From the NCBI GenBank assembly GCA_016124855.1, contig WGMX01000008.1, positions 1 to 64,000 on the forward strand: a stretch of DNA of 64,000 nucleotides. Direction: 5' to 3'. Position numbers and translations under genes: made by a program. Origin of the DNA: Anaerolineaceae bacterium. Its GTDB lineage: Bacteria > Chloroflexota > Anaerolineae > Aggregatilineales > Phototrophicaceae. Position 1 is the stretch's first letter, and every line of letters begins with the position of its first letter. The notes under the pieces were generated by a model. It worked only from the letters and a program-made list of their open reading frames with translations, was not told where the DNA came from and ran no database searches. Positions 1-10,426 of this stretch are shown here, one piece after another.

Positions 1-108
1 CATCGTTGGACACCCCGTTCCCCTGCTATGGTCGCTGGTTTGACCGGCCATCTCTGGTCTGTTTATGAACTCTTATCTCTCGTCCCTCTCTTTATCAACT
101 CTCCATAG
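1..108 (+). pseudogene. 3' end of a probable transposase ORF, truncated by the window edge
   Basis: Frame 1 reads HRWTPRSPAMVAGLTGHLWSVYELLSLVPLFINSP*. This resembles the 'RTPAMAAGLTDHxWSxxELL' tail of some DDE transposases. Confidence 0.45.
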
Positions 109-230
109 GGCCACCACCGAAAACTCGAACCAAACCGGCTTTACTTTTGTGAACGTGTGTTCTAAAATAAGGTGTAAAATACAGCATACAGTAGCCACCG
201 GATGAAGTTCTTACGCGAATCGCTATAAAC

Positions 231-267
231 TCACTTTGTGCTCTCTGTGTCTCCGCGGTTAAAAGGT
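231..267. repeat. Possible dispersed intergenic repeat (TCACTTTGTGCTCTCTGTGTCTCCGCGGTTAAAAGGT)
   Basis: Resembles the 'CTTTGTGxxCTxTGTGTCTCCGxGGTTAAA' motif common in intergenic DNA of many bacteria; only one copy seen here. Confidence 0.4.
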
Positions 268-360
268 ATTACTACCACACCAGCAGCGGACACAAATTGC
301 ACAGCGATGGATCGCTCGGCTAAATCTGCTGCAAAAGTGCTATTTCTGTGGCATTGAGCA

Positions 361-450
361 AGCTTCCCGCCGACACAAAATGTCGATTCAGCGGCATCAG
401 CCGAACAAACCACCAGTCATTTCAGCGGAATCTATGCGAAATATGCAGCA
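361..450. repeat. Dispersed imperfect repeat, copy A (partner at ~59130-59215)
   Basis: AAATGTCGATTCAGCGGCATCAGCCG (378-403) matches 24/26 with 59142-59167. Flanking similarity continues (CCCGCC..., CCAGxCAxTTCAGCGGxAA). Confidence 0.6.
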
Positions 451-484
451 GTTGCGAATCATCAGCATCAATTGTGATGTTGAA

Positions 485-1426
485 CTACCGCGCTCCAATA
501 CGATCCTTGTGCAAGCGATTTTCCAGATACACACTGGCAAAAGAGAGGACGATTGTCAAGTTCGCATAAAGGAATGCAAGCACTAGCAAGCCTTCCGGGT
601 AACGGAAGTTATTGCTTGAATACTGCCTCGTCAGATAGGAGATCTCAGGTACGGCGACCGCTGATGCAAGTGATGTATCTTTCAATAGAAAAACAAAATT
701 ATTGGCTAGAGCAGGAAGTACGTTGCGTACAGCTTGTGGCAGGATAATATAGTACATAACCTGAATATAGGTCATGCCCAACGATCTACCGGCCTCAATT
801 TGCCCGCGCCCAATACTTTCAATGCCTGCGCGGAACACTTCCGACATAAACGCACCGTAAGTAACAGCAAACGCCAGCATGATACGCAGTTCAGGATCAA
901 TATCACGGGTACGAAGCACGGTTGTTGATATTTGATCTTCTGGTATGCCTACCAAACGCTGGAGCAAATCATCAAGGAACGGAATATTAGCATTATTCCC
1001 GTTATCAGATTCACCTACCACAAAACTAACGAGAGCCGGCGTCAATACAAAATTGAAAATTAATATAATAACCAGTAGAGGTAAACCACGAAATAGTTCA
1101 ACATATAGTGTCGATAAATTGTAAATAATAATATTTTTTGAAATACGTCCGAAGGCCACAATCAATCCAATGACAACCGCAACCACAAAGGAAATGATTG
1201 TAATTCTAATAGTCGCCGCAAGACCCGGAAACACATAATCCCAAACCTTTGTAACTTCCGGTTGCGTAGCTATGCTGTAAACCACAAAGATGTCCAGTAA
1301 CACAAACAGAATTAGCCACGTTCTATTTTGTAACAGACGCTGCACAAATCCCCTCACATTAACAAGTTGAGGTGGTTGTATTGGGGGATTGGGTTGTGGT
1401 TCTGCAACTGATGCCGTTGAAGTCAT
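485..1426 (-). CDS. Polar amino acid ABC transporter permease (HisM/GlnP-like)
   Basis: 313 aa, multiple TM segments; EAA-like loop EAGRSLGMTYIQVMYYIILPQAVRNVLPAL. Confidence 0.9.
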   Translation of the reverse strand: MTSTASVAEPQPNPPIQPPQLVNVRGFVQRLLQNRTWLILFVLLDIFVVYSIATQPEVTKVWDYVFPGLAATIRITIISFVVAVVIGLIVAFGRISKNIIIYNLSTLYVELFRGLPLLVIILIFNFVLTPALVSFVVGESDNGNNANIPFLDDLLQRLVGIPEDQISTTVLRTRDIDPELRIMLAFAVTYGAFMSEVFRAGIESIGRGQIEAGRSLGMTYIQVMYYIILPQAVRNVLPALANNFVFLLKDTSLASAVAVPEISYLTRQYSSNNFRYPEGLLVLAFLYANLTIVLSFASVYLENRLHKDRIGAR

Positions 1427-1506
1427 TTGGGAATCCTTTGGTGATCTTAAAAAGAAGGGGTGAGCTTGCGCCCACCCCCGTCAAACAACTAATCTGGTAG
1501 AACGAA

Positions 1507-2304
1507 TTATTTCGCCGCGGGTTTAAACCACTTGGCGTAGATTTCGTCCCATGCACCACTGGCTTGCATTGCCGACATAGCTGCATTCACTGGATACACT
1601 AGTTTGCTGCCGGGTGGGAAAGCGAACGCCAAACCTTCGATTCCGGCGAGTGATTCTGGCAGCGTCTTGAGACCACCCTGCGCTTCGATATAACCCTCTG
1701 CGGCTGGACGATCTACGACCACTGCATCAACATCATCATTCTTCAGAGCTTGGATTGCCGCGCCGAAGGTATCGAAGCTTTTAACATTAGCTTCGCCGAA
1801 CAATGACTTTGCCGTGATTTCGTTGGTTGTACCAATTTGTGTGGCAACCAAGTAATTTGGAAGCTTCTTCAACTCTTCCGAAGTGGTGAATCGCGTGTCG
1901 TTGTCGCGGATAAGCAGGGTTTCATCATATGCCTGATACAGCTGCGAAAAATCGACTGTCTTGTCGCGTTCAGCCGTATAAGTGATACCATCAGCCGCCA
2001 CATCATAGCTTCCATTAGCAATGCCTAGTAACATGCCATCCCAAGCAACTTCTTCGAACTTGGGGACACAGTTAATCAGCTTGCAGATGGCGATGAAGGT
2101 ATCGTAATCCCAACCTTGCCCTTTGCCGTCAACAATGGCGTTATAAGGAGGATAGGCATTCTCAACGGCGATTGTAATTTCTTTGCCACCCAAATCAGGC
2201 CAAGCAACGTTAACTTCCGAATCTTGTGCGACAACACCCAGTACCGGGATCATGAGTGTTATCATCAACACCACAAATAACCATTTTCTTCGCTGTAAAC
2301 CCAT
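1507..2304 (-). CDS. Amino acid ABC transporter substrate-binding protein
   Basis: 265 aa, signal peptide, SBP_bac_3-like sequence (ITIAVENAYPPYNAI...GWDYDTFIAICK...YTAERDKTVDFSQLY). Confidence 0.9.
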   Translation of the reverse strand: MGLQRRKWLFVVLMITLMIPVLGVVAQDSEVNVAWPDLGGKEITIAVENAYPPYNAIVDGKGQGWDYDTFIAICKLINCVPKFEEVAWDGMLLGIANGSYDVAADGITYTAERDKTVDFSQLYQAYDETLLIRDNDTRFTTSEELKKLPNYLVATQIGTTNEITAKSLFGEANVKSFDTFGAAIQALKNDDVDAVVVDRPAAEGYIEAQGGLKTLPESLAGIEGLAFAFPPGSKLVYPVNAAMSAMQASGAWDEIYAKWFKPAAK

Positions 2305-2463
2305 TGTTGTTTTCCTCCATAAAAGTCATGACACAATACGCTTATTCCTTGCGGATCTACGTAGGCAAGATTTTACCACGCTAGACGATCATAGCAAGAA
2401 ATTCATCATGACATAGCCCTTCAAACGATATTAGAGCTTATTTGAACAACACTCTTGGCAAAT

Positions 2464-3558
2464 TCATACACCAATATCGACAAATGGCGCATTATTAAAA
2501 TTTTGTCGATTTTTGATGAAATTAAGTTTTTTGTCACGGTGCAAACGCTTAAATGCGATTTCAGCTTTCATAGCGGCTTGTCGGTCAGAGAACTGCCAAG
2601 CAGCAATTAATATAACCGGTCGACGCGTTTTGGTATAGGCAGCGCCATTTCCTTTGTTGTGCTTCATGACTCTCTGAGATAAATCAGGAGTGATTCCTGT
2701 ATACAGACTTTGGTCGCTGCACTCCAGTACATACATATACCATGCTTGTTTTGCAACCAGTACATAATAGTGGCGACTATTCAGCGTCACGAAATCCTGA
2801 GCCATGTAACCCGCTCGAAAAGCGTTCTGAAATGTGTTTCTTAGCGCAATTCGCCACGCGAGAGCGAGGTCTTTCGAAGTTTCCTTCAATGCGCTGATTT
2901 TAGACGGTATCTCCACAAGATAGAAACTTCGTTGAGTGGAAAATTCTAAAGTAACGGGTTGATTGTCAACGGAACGTAGCAAATAGATCTCGTCATCGAT
3001 GTGGTCTGGTACACGAAACAGGGAAGGGGATTGTTTGCGCTCGCCAAGTCGTTTTACACGCTGACTGTTCAATTTCCATAGAACCTCAACCCGATCTGAT
3101 GGTAAACCAGCGTTAATGCCATCGTTGAGTTCACCATAGAAATTTTCATGATAAATATTCGCACTACCACCCAGTACGTGGAGATTAAAGTTGGCATTTC
3201 CCCGCTGAAGAGGGTCGAATGTCCAACCAATCTCGAGGTATCCGTTCTCAAGTGCCCACTTTCGTTGAAACTGTTTTATGTCAAAGCCAATTCCACGACT
3301 TTGATAATCCGGATGAACGGCTGCCATATGTGACCACAGGAGTTTTTTATTACTACGAGCAGTTGGAAACATAAGGGCCATGCCGATCAGCTTGTCGCCA
3401 TCATAAGCACCGACAACCAAGCTGCCTGTATTGACCATAGCGTGAAGCAAGCCAGAGGGTGTTGCTTCACGCGCAGGCAATTCCCAAACCAGCATTTCAA
3501 GATCAACGACGTTTTCTAGGTCGTCGATGGTCTCAAGACTGCGATATTGAATGGTCAA
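2464..3558 (-). CDS. GNAT acetyltransferase (COG3375-like) fused to a C-terminal GIY-YIG endonuclease domain
   Basis: N-terminus has HMAAVHPDYQSRGIGFDIKQFQR...GWTFDPLQRGNANFNLHVLGG...NAGLPSDR. C-terminus has WYMYVLECSDQSLYTGITPDLSQRVMKHNKGNGAAYTKTRRPV, as in YhbQ-type GIY-YIG. Confidence 0.85.
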   Translation of the reverse strand: MTIQYRSLETIDDLENVVDLEMLVWELPAREATPSGLLHAMVNTGSLVVGAYDGDKLIGMALMFPTARSNKKLLWSHMAAVHPDYQSRGIGFDIKQFQRKWALENGYLEIGWTFDPLQRGNANFNLHVLGGSANIYHENFYGELNDGINAGLPSDRVEVLWKLNSQRVKRLGERKQSPSLFRVPDHIDDEIYLLRSVDNQPVTLEFSTQRSFYLVEIPSKISALKETSKDLALAWRIALRNTFQNAFRAGYMAQDFVTLNSRHYYVLVAKQAWYMYVLECSDQSLYTGITPDLSQRVMKHNKGNGAAYTKTRRPVILIAAWQFSDRQAAMKAEIAFKRLHRDKKLNFIKNRQNFNNAPFVDIGV

Positions 3559-3561
3559 GTT

Positions 3562-3810
3562 TTACTTTCCGAGAGGATCTGCCAACAGCAAGCCAATTAA
3601 AGCCATCAGTATACCCACATTAAGCGTTATGACACCAATGAGATGCAAGATTTGTGAGGTCGCATAAACATCAATAAGTTGTAGAACGAAACTAACAACT
3701 ACAAAAATAATTCCAATGACTACGGGTAGACCACGGCGCTTAGCCATGAACTCCGAGAAACTTGCAATGCGGTTCGCCAACCAGTTTGATTCGTCAATAC
3801 GCTTAAACAT
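3562..3810 (-). CDS. Small membrane protein of unknown function
   Basis: 82 aa, two hydrophobic segments, in line with neighbouring minus-strand genes. Confidence 0.6.
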   Translation of the reverse strand: MFKRIDESNWLANRIASFSEFMAKRRGLPVVIGIIFVVVSFVLQLIDVYATSQILHLIGVITLNVGILMALIGLLLADPLGK

Positions 3811-3821
3811 TTTGTATCCAA

Positions 3822-5135
3822 TCAGGTAATCTTGAATTGTTTGAACCGTTCCTGCAATGATGGAGGCAGTTGCACCGTAAGAATGACACCGTCTTCCGTA
3901 TGTTCTTGACCCTCGACAGTAGCTAATTCAAATAGCTGCGACACGAGATCACCCCGTTGATAGGGGATGCTGAGCTTCGTTTTCCGCAGATAAGAATTGA
4001 GCAAGTCCTCGATGCCAGCTAACAGGCCATCAATGCCAATATTGTTTTGAGCCGAAATCGGTAATTCTGCCACATAATGTTCTGCGCCAATCCGTTTCGG
4101 AAGTTCAGATTCGTTCACCTGATCAATCTTATTCCAGACAAGGATTCGAGGCACCGGAGGCATTTCGAGTTCGGCTAATGTATCTTCAACTGTTTCGATA
4201 TGCTGTAAAACATTGGGGTGCGACGCGTCAACTACATGTAGCAGCAAGTCAGCTTCGATGATTTCCTCAAGTGTGGCTCTAAAAGCGGCAATCAAATTGG
4301 TGGGCAATTTTTGAATAAAGCCCACTGTATCAGTCATTAAGACATTGCGCCCCGATGGCAGGTCAACTTTACGCGTTAAGGGGTCGAGTGTCGCAAATAA
4401 TTGGTTAGCAACATAAACTTCCGAGCCTGTAATCGTCCTAAGCAGCGTCGATTTACCAGCATTGGTGTAACCGACTAAAGCAATAACTGGAATACCTGCC
4501 CGGCTACGTTGCCGGCGATATTGGCTTCGGTGTTCACGGACATGTTCCAGTTCTTCTTTAAGCTTAGATATCTTTCTGCTGATTTCGCGTTTATCCACTT
4601 CAAGCTGTGTTTCACCGGGGCCGCGCAAGCCGACGCCGCCACTTCCACCTCGAACCGCGCCACCACCCGCTTGACGTGCTAAATGCGTCCACTGTCGTGT
4701 TAATCGAGGTAATCTGTATTCATATTGAGCAAGTTCGACCTGTAACGCGCCCTCTTTGGTTCGCGCATGTTGAGCGAATATATCCAGTATAAGCGCTGAA
4801 CGATCCAACACTTTGATACTTTCGCCAAATTCACGTTCAAGCTGTCGTTGATGCCGGGGTGAAAGTTCATCATCGAAAATGATAGATCGGGCATCAAGAT
4901 CGACTAGTTGATCCTTGATTTCGGCTACTTTGCCGGAACCAATATAAGTGTTTGGATCAATTTGCTGCATTCTCTGAACAGTTTGCCCGACCACGTCCAG
5001 TCCGGCTGTGTCAGCAAGCATAGTTAGTTCGAGAAGAGAATCTTCCAGATTAAGAAGTGGGCGTGTATTTTTGATCTGGGCACCGACTAATACTGTACGC
5101 TCTTTATCCGGGGTTCCGGGTATCATTTCATGCAT
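3822..5135 (-). CDS. hflX: GTPase HflX
   Basis: G1 GYTNAGKST, G3 DTVGF, NKID; HflX-specific GGSGGVGLRGPGETQLE. Confidence 0.95.
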   Translation of the reverse strand: MHEMIPGTPDKERTVLVGAQIKNTRPLLNLEDSLLELTMLADTAGLDVVGQTVQRMQQIDPNTYIGSGKVAEIKDQLVDLDARSIIFDDELSPRHQRQLEREFGESIKVLDRSALILDIFAQHARTKEGALQVELAQYEYRLPRLTRQWTHLARQAGGGAVRGGSGGVGLRGPGETQLEVDKREISRKISKLKEELEHVREHRSQYRRQRSRAGIPVIALVGYTNAGKSTLLRTITGSEVYVANQLFATLDPLTRKVDLPSGRNVLMTDTVGFIQKLPTNLIAAFRATLEEIIEADLLLHVVDASHPNVLQHIETVEDTLAELEMPPVPRILVWNKIDQVNESELPKRIGAEHYVAELPISAQNNIGIDGLLAGIEDLLNSYLRKTKLSIPYQRGDLVSQLFELATVEGQEHTEDGVILTVQLPPSLQERFKQFKIT

Positions 5136-5158
5136 ATAACTACGTCGCCATTCTGTCG

Positions 5159-6340
5159 TTAATTGATTTCTTTCCTGTTAGGATACCAATCTTTAAGTCT
5201 TCGAAGTGCTATTTCCAAGCGCTCATTAGATATACCAAGACTGATACGAATATATGGTTCACCGCCGGGGCCATAGGCGCTGCCGGGCGCAAAAGCCACA
5301 TGAGCCTGTTCTAGCGCTTGTTTTACATACTTGTCACCATTGCCATCTTCAACTCGTGCCCAAATATAGAGAGAACCTTTTGGTTTTTGTGCCTGCAGGC
5401 CGATTTTAGGCAGCGTCTCCAAAATCCTGTCGCGGCGATGTTGATAAATATCATTTCTATCATCAATCCAGCTCTGAGGGGTAGTCTCAATTGCCTCTAT
5501 ACCCGCATCGTAAATCGGGCGAAAGTGACCACTGTCAACATTACTCTTAACCTGTAAAAGCGTTTTGATAACATCAGCGTTACCAACAGCCGCGCCCAAT
5601 CTCCAGCCACCCATGTTAAAAGTCTTGGAAAACGACATGAATTCTATGGCGCACTTTTTGGCGTCTTTAATTTCAAGCACGCTTGTTGCTTTATAACCAT
5701 CGTAGGTGACATCAACATACGGATTGTCTGATGCCAAAAGAATGTCGTGTTTAATCGACCAATCAATAACTGTCTGATAAAAATCAGGTTCTGCTGTAGC
5801 GCCCGTTGGATTATTCGGATAATTGACCCACAACAGTTTGGCTTGATCTGCCACTGAATCCGGCACCGTCAGCACATCCGGCAAGAAATGCGTTTCCTGC
5901 GAAAGTGGTATCCAACACACATCGCCGCCGGCGAGTCGCGCGCCCATAGAATAGGAAGGATAACTTATATCCGGCACCAGAGCTAAATCTCCACGATCTA
6001 GGTAAGCCAAACTGAGATTAACAATGCCTTCTTTGCTTCCCAAAAGTGGTAACACTTCTTTCTCGGGATCTAGACTGACACCAAACCGCTTTTCATAATA
6101 ATGTGCGACTGCCCTGCGAAAAGCAGGAATGCCACGGTAGCCAGAATACCCATGCACATTAGCTTCATAAGCAGAATGAGATAGAGCATCAATTACGGCA
6201 CGTGGGGGTGGCAAATCGGGGCTGCCAATATCGAGGCTCACCACATCAATGCCTTGTACCTGTAATGCTTGGATTTTCTGGGCAATTACCGCAAAAAAAT
6301 ACACTGGAAGATTATTAAGACGTGCCGCACGCTCTGGCAT
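5159..6340 (-). CDS. Class I/II aminotransferase, LL-diaminopimelate aminotransferase-like
   Basis: NYPNNPTGA, SFSKTFNMGGWRLG PLP-lysine motif, GSKEGIVNL. Confidence 0.85.
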   Translation of the reverse strand: MPERAARLNNLPVYFFAVIAQKIQALQVQGIDVVSLDIGSPDLPPPRAVIDALSHSAYEANVHGYSGYRGIPAFRRAVAHYYEKRFGVSLDPEKEVLPLLGSKEGIVNLSLAYLDRGDLALVPDISYPSYSMGARLAGGDVCWIPLSQETHFLPDVLTVPDSVADQAKLLWVNYPNNPTGATAEPDFYQTVIDWSIKHDILLASDNPYVDVTYDGYKATSVLEIKDAKKCAIEFMSFSKTFNMGGWRLGAAVGNADVIKTLLQVKSNVDSGHFRPIYDAGIEAIETTPQSWIDDRNDIYQHRRDRILETLPKIGLQAQKPKGSLYIWARVEDGNGDKYVKQALEQAHVAFAPGSAYGPGGEPYIRISLGISNERLEIALRRLKDWYPNRKEIN

Positions 6341-6389
6341 GAATTACTCCATTAAAACGCCGCTTAACTACGCTTGAAATTTACATAAA

Positions 6390-7598
6390 TCAACTTTGAT
6401 TCTGGGTGCGCCATGCTGTTTCGTCTGGTACAGCATTACCCATTGGAACCATTATATGAAATATACTTCCCGGACACTTATTCTCATCGTATCCGTCGCT
6501 TTCTGCCCAAATGGTGCCGCCGTGTGCATCGATAATGCCTTTAGCGATAGGTAACCCTAAGCCGGGGCCGCCACCTTTAAATTTCGTTTTACCGCTTGAA
6601 TGGAGTGACGCATCACCAATCGCCGAAAAACTATCAAATATGTGGGGTAGGTTGTGTGGGTCAATGCCCACACCATCATCCCTTACCATAATGTCAGTAA
6701 ATCCCGGTAAAGAGCGTCCTTGAATTTGAATACTTCGCCCATCCGGAGTGTATTTTACGGCATTCATCATGACTTTTTGCAAAGCTTGTAACAACCGGTC
6801 TGGATCAGCATATGTAGGTTCATTTGGGATGCTGTCGCGGTCAATATTTATTTCGACTGAACGTGTTGCAAACTGTTTTCGAACATTTTTCTCAGCGGCA
6901 TTGATTAGTTGATTGAACCAAACCGGTTGAAAATGAAATTCCATAATTTTAAGATCGAGTAACGAGACATCAATAATGTCATTAATAATGTCTCGGAGTC
7001 GTTTCGTCCCACTCTTAATTCCATCAAACAACACTGAACTCTGAGGATCAATCGCAAATGCGGACAGCGTGCCAATCATGTCGACGTACCCTTCGACAAG
7101 TGTCAATGGAGTGCGCAATTCGTGAGCCGCAACGGCTATAAAATTCGACTTGCTCTTATCTAGATGTTTAATGCGAATTTGCGCTTTATGAAGTTGGTTA
7201 CGCATATTCTCTAAAAGCGCATCATTCTCAATACTTTCAAGACTGAGCATGGCTTCCATAAATATGACATCGCTATCGGTTAATATAGGGATAGCTTGTT
7301 CAGGCGCACACGTTTGCAGGACGTATGACCACATTACCTGCTTTAAGGTTACCAGTAATGGCAAGAAACTAGCAAATTCGCCATCCGTTGGAATACTGCG
7401 ACCTTTTACCCAGCTTACCAAAATTGTCGACAAAGGGTCGAGCGTATTGGTGTTTGCGGACTCAGCGAACGCTTCGAAAAAAAGCCGAACTGAGTCCGCT
7501 ACTTGTTGCTTTACAGATTCATCGTGCGACAGCCTCGCAACCGCACTCTCAATTACCGCGACAGAGTGTATTTGAAGCCAGTCTTGCAAACCACGCAT
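6390..7598 (-). CDS. Sensor histidine kinase
   Basis: HisKA FIAVAAHELRTPLTL; HATPase VRDDGVGI, GGGPGLGLPIAKGIIDAHGG. Confidence 0.9.
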   Translation of the reverse strand: MRGLQDWLQIHSVAVIESAVARLSHDESVKQQVADSVRLFFEAFAESANTNTLDPLSTILVSWVKGRSIPTDGEFASFLPLLVTLKQVMWSYVLQTCAPEQAIPILTDSDVIFMEAMLSLESIENDALLENMRNQLHKAQIRIKHLDKSKSNFIAVAAHELRTPLTLVEGYVDMIGTLSAFAIDPQSSVLFDGIKSGTKRLRDIINDIIDVSLLDLKIMEFHFQPVWFNQLINAAEKNVRKQFATRSVEINIDRDSIPNEPTYADPDRLLQALQKVMMNAVKYTPDGRSIQIQGRSLPGFTDIMVRDDGVGIDPHNLPHIFDSFSAIGDASLHSSGKTKFKGGGPGLGLPIAKGIIDAHGGTIWAESDGYDENKCPGSIFHIMVPMGNAVPDETAWRTQNQS

Positions 7599-7627
7599 GA
7601 TTTTTCCCAGTACCCAATGGTCTTAAT

Positions 7628-9034
7628 CTAGATAGGAACATTATAGGGTTGAGAGGCATTAGTTTGCAAATAGGAGTCATTTAGCGCCACGAGAGAATCT
7701 CGAATGGCAGTATTCGCTCTTTCCGCATATGCAACATATCGATCCCGCTTGTTTTTTATGGGATTATCGAGTTCTGGCATGATTCCAAAGTTTGCTTTCA
7801 TTGGCTGGAAGTGTTTTGGTTCGGCATGTGTAATGTAGTGACATAACGCACCAATCATCGTGGTGGGTGGCAAGATATATGCGGGCTTATTTTCAATTTG
7901 TCGTGCAAGATTGATTGCTGCGACTAAACCTGTAGCTACATTGCCTACATATCCCTCTACACCTGTGATTTGACCTCCAAAAAACAAGTCCGGACGCTTG
8001 CGCAATTGCATCGTTGGCTCAAGTAGGGTAGGGGAGTTAATAAAGGTATTGCGATGCATTTGTCCCATACGTTCAAACTCGGCCTGGGCAAGACCGGGAA
8101 TAAGCCGAAGAATTTGCTCCTGTTCTCCCCATTTGATATTGGTCTGAAAGCCAACGATGTTATATAAACTGCCAGCCAAGTTATCACGTCGAAGTTGTAC
8201 AACGGCGTGAGGACGTTTTCCGGTGCGCGGGTCTTTTAAGCCAACAGGGCGCATAGGTCCAAAAGCCAATGTGTCCTCCCCACGAGAAGCTAGCTGCTCG
8301 ATTGGCAAGCAACCTTCAAAGAAATGAGGATCATCCCGCTCAAAATCACGTAAATCAGCCGTTTGTGCCGCACGGATGGCATCTACAAAGGTATCGTATT
8401 CAACTTTGTTCATCGGACAGTTGATGTAATCACCTTCTTCCTCATCACCGCGTTCATAGCGACTTGCCCTGAAAGCGATGGTCATGTCAACACTTTCAGC
8501 GGTTACGATAGGGGCGATTGCATCATAGAAATATAAATATTCTTGTCCCGCAAGTTGCGCAATTGCCTTTGCAAGTGTTGGTGCAGTTAAAGGGCCTGTT
8601 GCAATAATTGAAGGTCCGTTAGGAATTTCAGTAATTTCTTGACGGATTACCTTGATTTTAGGGTGTGCTTCAATCTTTGAAGTAACCAAAGAAGCAAACG
8701 CATCACGGTCAACCGCTAATGCGCCACCCGCAGGAACAGCAGTTAGCTCAGCGACCTCGATGAGCAGTGATTTAAGCACTTTGAGCTCATTTTGCAGCAC
8801 GCCTGTTGCCCTATCGGCCAGTTTTGATCCCATAGAATTGCTGCAAACCAGTTCGGATAGTCGGTTTGAAACATGTGCGCCTGTTGATTTGTGAGGACGC
8901 ATTTCATACAACTCGACCAGAAATCCACGTTCTGCGAGCTGCCAAGCGGCCTCTGAGCCGGCTAAACCGCCGCCAATTATTTTGATAGCTGATGTCATCG
9001 TTAAAAAACCTTCATTTACTGAGAAGACGAGCAA
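7628..9034 (-). CDS. trmFO: Methylenetetrahydrofolate--tRNA-(uracil-5-)-methyltransferase TrmFO
   Basis: [59 protein letters not shown]. Start is probably the internal [10 protein letters not shown]. Confidence 0.95.
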   Translation of the reverse strand: MLVFSVNEGFLTMTSAIKIIGGGLAGSEAAWQLAERGFLVELYEMRPHKSTGAHVSNRLSELVCSNSMGSKLADRATGVLQNELKVLKSLLIEVAELTAVPAGGALAVDRDAFASLVTSKIEAHPKIKVIRQEITEIPNGPSIIATGPLTAPTLAKAIAQLAGQEYLYFYDAIAPIVTAESVDMTIAFRASRYERGDEEEGDYINCPMNKVEYDTFVDAIRAAQTADLRDFERDDPHFFEGCLPIEQLASRGEDTLAFGPMRPVGLKDPRTGKRPHAVVQLRRDNLAGSLYNIVGFQTNIKWGEQEQILRLIPGLAQAEFERMGQMHRNTFINSPTLLEPTMQLRKRPDLFFGGQITGVEGYVGNVATGLVAAINLARQIENKPAYILPPTTMIGALCHYITHAEPKHFQPMKANFGIMPELDNPIKNKRDRYVAYAERANTAIRDSLVALNDSYLQTNASQPYNVPI

Positions 9035-9060
9035 AGGCTTAGTTTAAGGAAGTTGATTGC

Positions 9061-10302
9061 TTAAATCAATTCCTTTGCCAAATTATAATAAGAAAGTATT
9101 TGATGACTGTAATCTGTGTTCGGAGGGATGATTTTCAAAGCGGATTGATAAGCCTCAGTTGCCTCGTCGTATCGCTTAAGCGCGAACAACGCACCCCCAA
9201 GTAACTCGTAGACGCGGAAATCTTCAATGCTCATACCATCTTGCTCAGCTAGATTTAACAATCGACGGATGCTATCTATTGTTTCCGGAAAAGCATGTTT
9301 TTTGTAATGACACCGTGCAATTTGCTGGTACAACGACAGCTCCCATGGATGGTCAGGGTTGAATTGTAATGCTGTTACGTAGTCAGAGATTGCGTTATCA
9401 TACTGCCCCAAAGAAAAATGAGCATTTCCTCGCATTTCGTAAACGCGTGACCAAGTGACATCGGCTCCCGGGGGTCTTTTGGTTTGTTGTGTAAATTGCT
9501 CCAAATAGGCCAGGGTTTGCCGGTCGTGCCCCTGTAAACTGGATAGCAGCTCGGTTATATTAAGAATTGCTTCTGACATTGAGCCTTTTTCGGTATGAGA
9601 ACTTGAAGCAAGTTTGAGGGCTCGCTCAGCACTTTTGAGAGCCAAATCACTTTGACCTGCCGCATTGTAGACCCGGCTACGCAAAATATTAATCTGCACC
9701 AACCAGTAAACATCCTCGCCATGAGGATACGTATCGGTAGCACGGTCAAAAAAAGCGAGCGCGCGATTAATATCACGATATTCGTAAAATGCAATAAAGC
9801 CTAAGCGCTCATAACAATAAGCTGTTAAATACTTGACATGACTAGCACTAATGAGGGCTTGGTGAAAGCATTCCTCCGCACGCTGGGCATTATTTTGTGT
9901 CAGAAAAAGTCTGCCTTGTTGATAATGAATCCAACCGATATTCGAATAATTGGGGTTTCGGTGCAGTAATTGTTCATATGCAGCTTGGGCACGCGATGTA
10001 TCATTCCGATCAGCAAATCCTACGCTAGCGAGTTCAAATCGCGCAAAAAGAACATCCCCATACAACTCCAAAAATTGATCAGATTGGGTTTCTAAATTTG
10101 GCTGGAGTTTTTGGGCAGATGATAAATCGTCAATTGCATCATCCGGTCTACCTGATAACAAACGTGTGCGAGCACGAAACATAAATAACGCTGCCATATT
10201 GTCAGCAGACAGATTTGATCGCATAAGGCGTGCAATTAAAATATCGGCCTTCTTGACCTCACGCCCATAGATTAGAGTTTCAATTTGTTGAAATTCTTTC
10301 AT
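9061..10302 (-). CDS. Tetratricopeptide repeat protein
   Basis: Multiple TPR units, e.g. GNAHFSLGQYDNAISDYVTALQFNPDHPW and LGGALFALKRYDEATEAYQSALKI. Confidence 0.85.
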   Translation of the reverse strand: MKEFQQIETLIYGREVKKADILIARLMRSNLSADNMAALFMFRARTRLLSGRPDDAIDDLSSAQKLQPNLETQSDQFLELYGDVLFARFELASVGFADRNDTSRAQAAYEQLLHRNPNYSNIGWIHYQQGRLFLTQNNAQRAEECFHQALISASHVKYLTAYCYERLGFIAFYEYRDINRALAFFDRATDTYPHGEDVYWLVQINILRSRVYNAAGQSDLALKSAERALKLASSSHTEKGSMSEAILNITELLSSLQGHDRQTLAYLEQFTQQTKRPPGADVTWSRVYEMRGNAHFSLGQYDNAISDYVTALQFNPDHPWELSLYQQIARCHYKKHAFPETIDSIRRLLNLAEQDGMSIEDFRVYELLGGALFALKRYDEATEAYQSALKIIPPNTDYSHQILSYYNLAKELI

Positions 10303-10426
10303 AACACATCCATAAATCGCTATCTATGTGTTGGGTGTATTATACTGCATCTCTCGCCCGACAATGAAAAGCGCGATTGTAAGTCGCGCTAACATTTGAA
10401 TCACCATTTGGAGAGAAACAGGAGAA

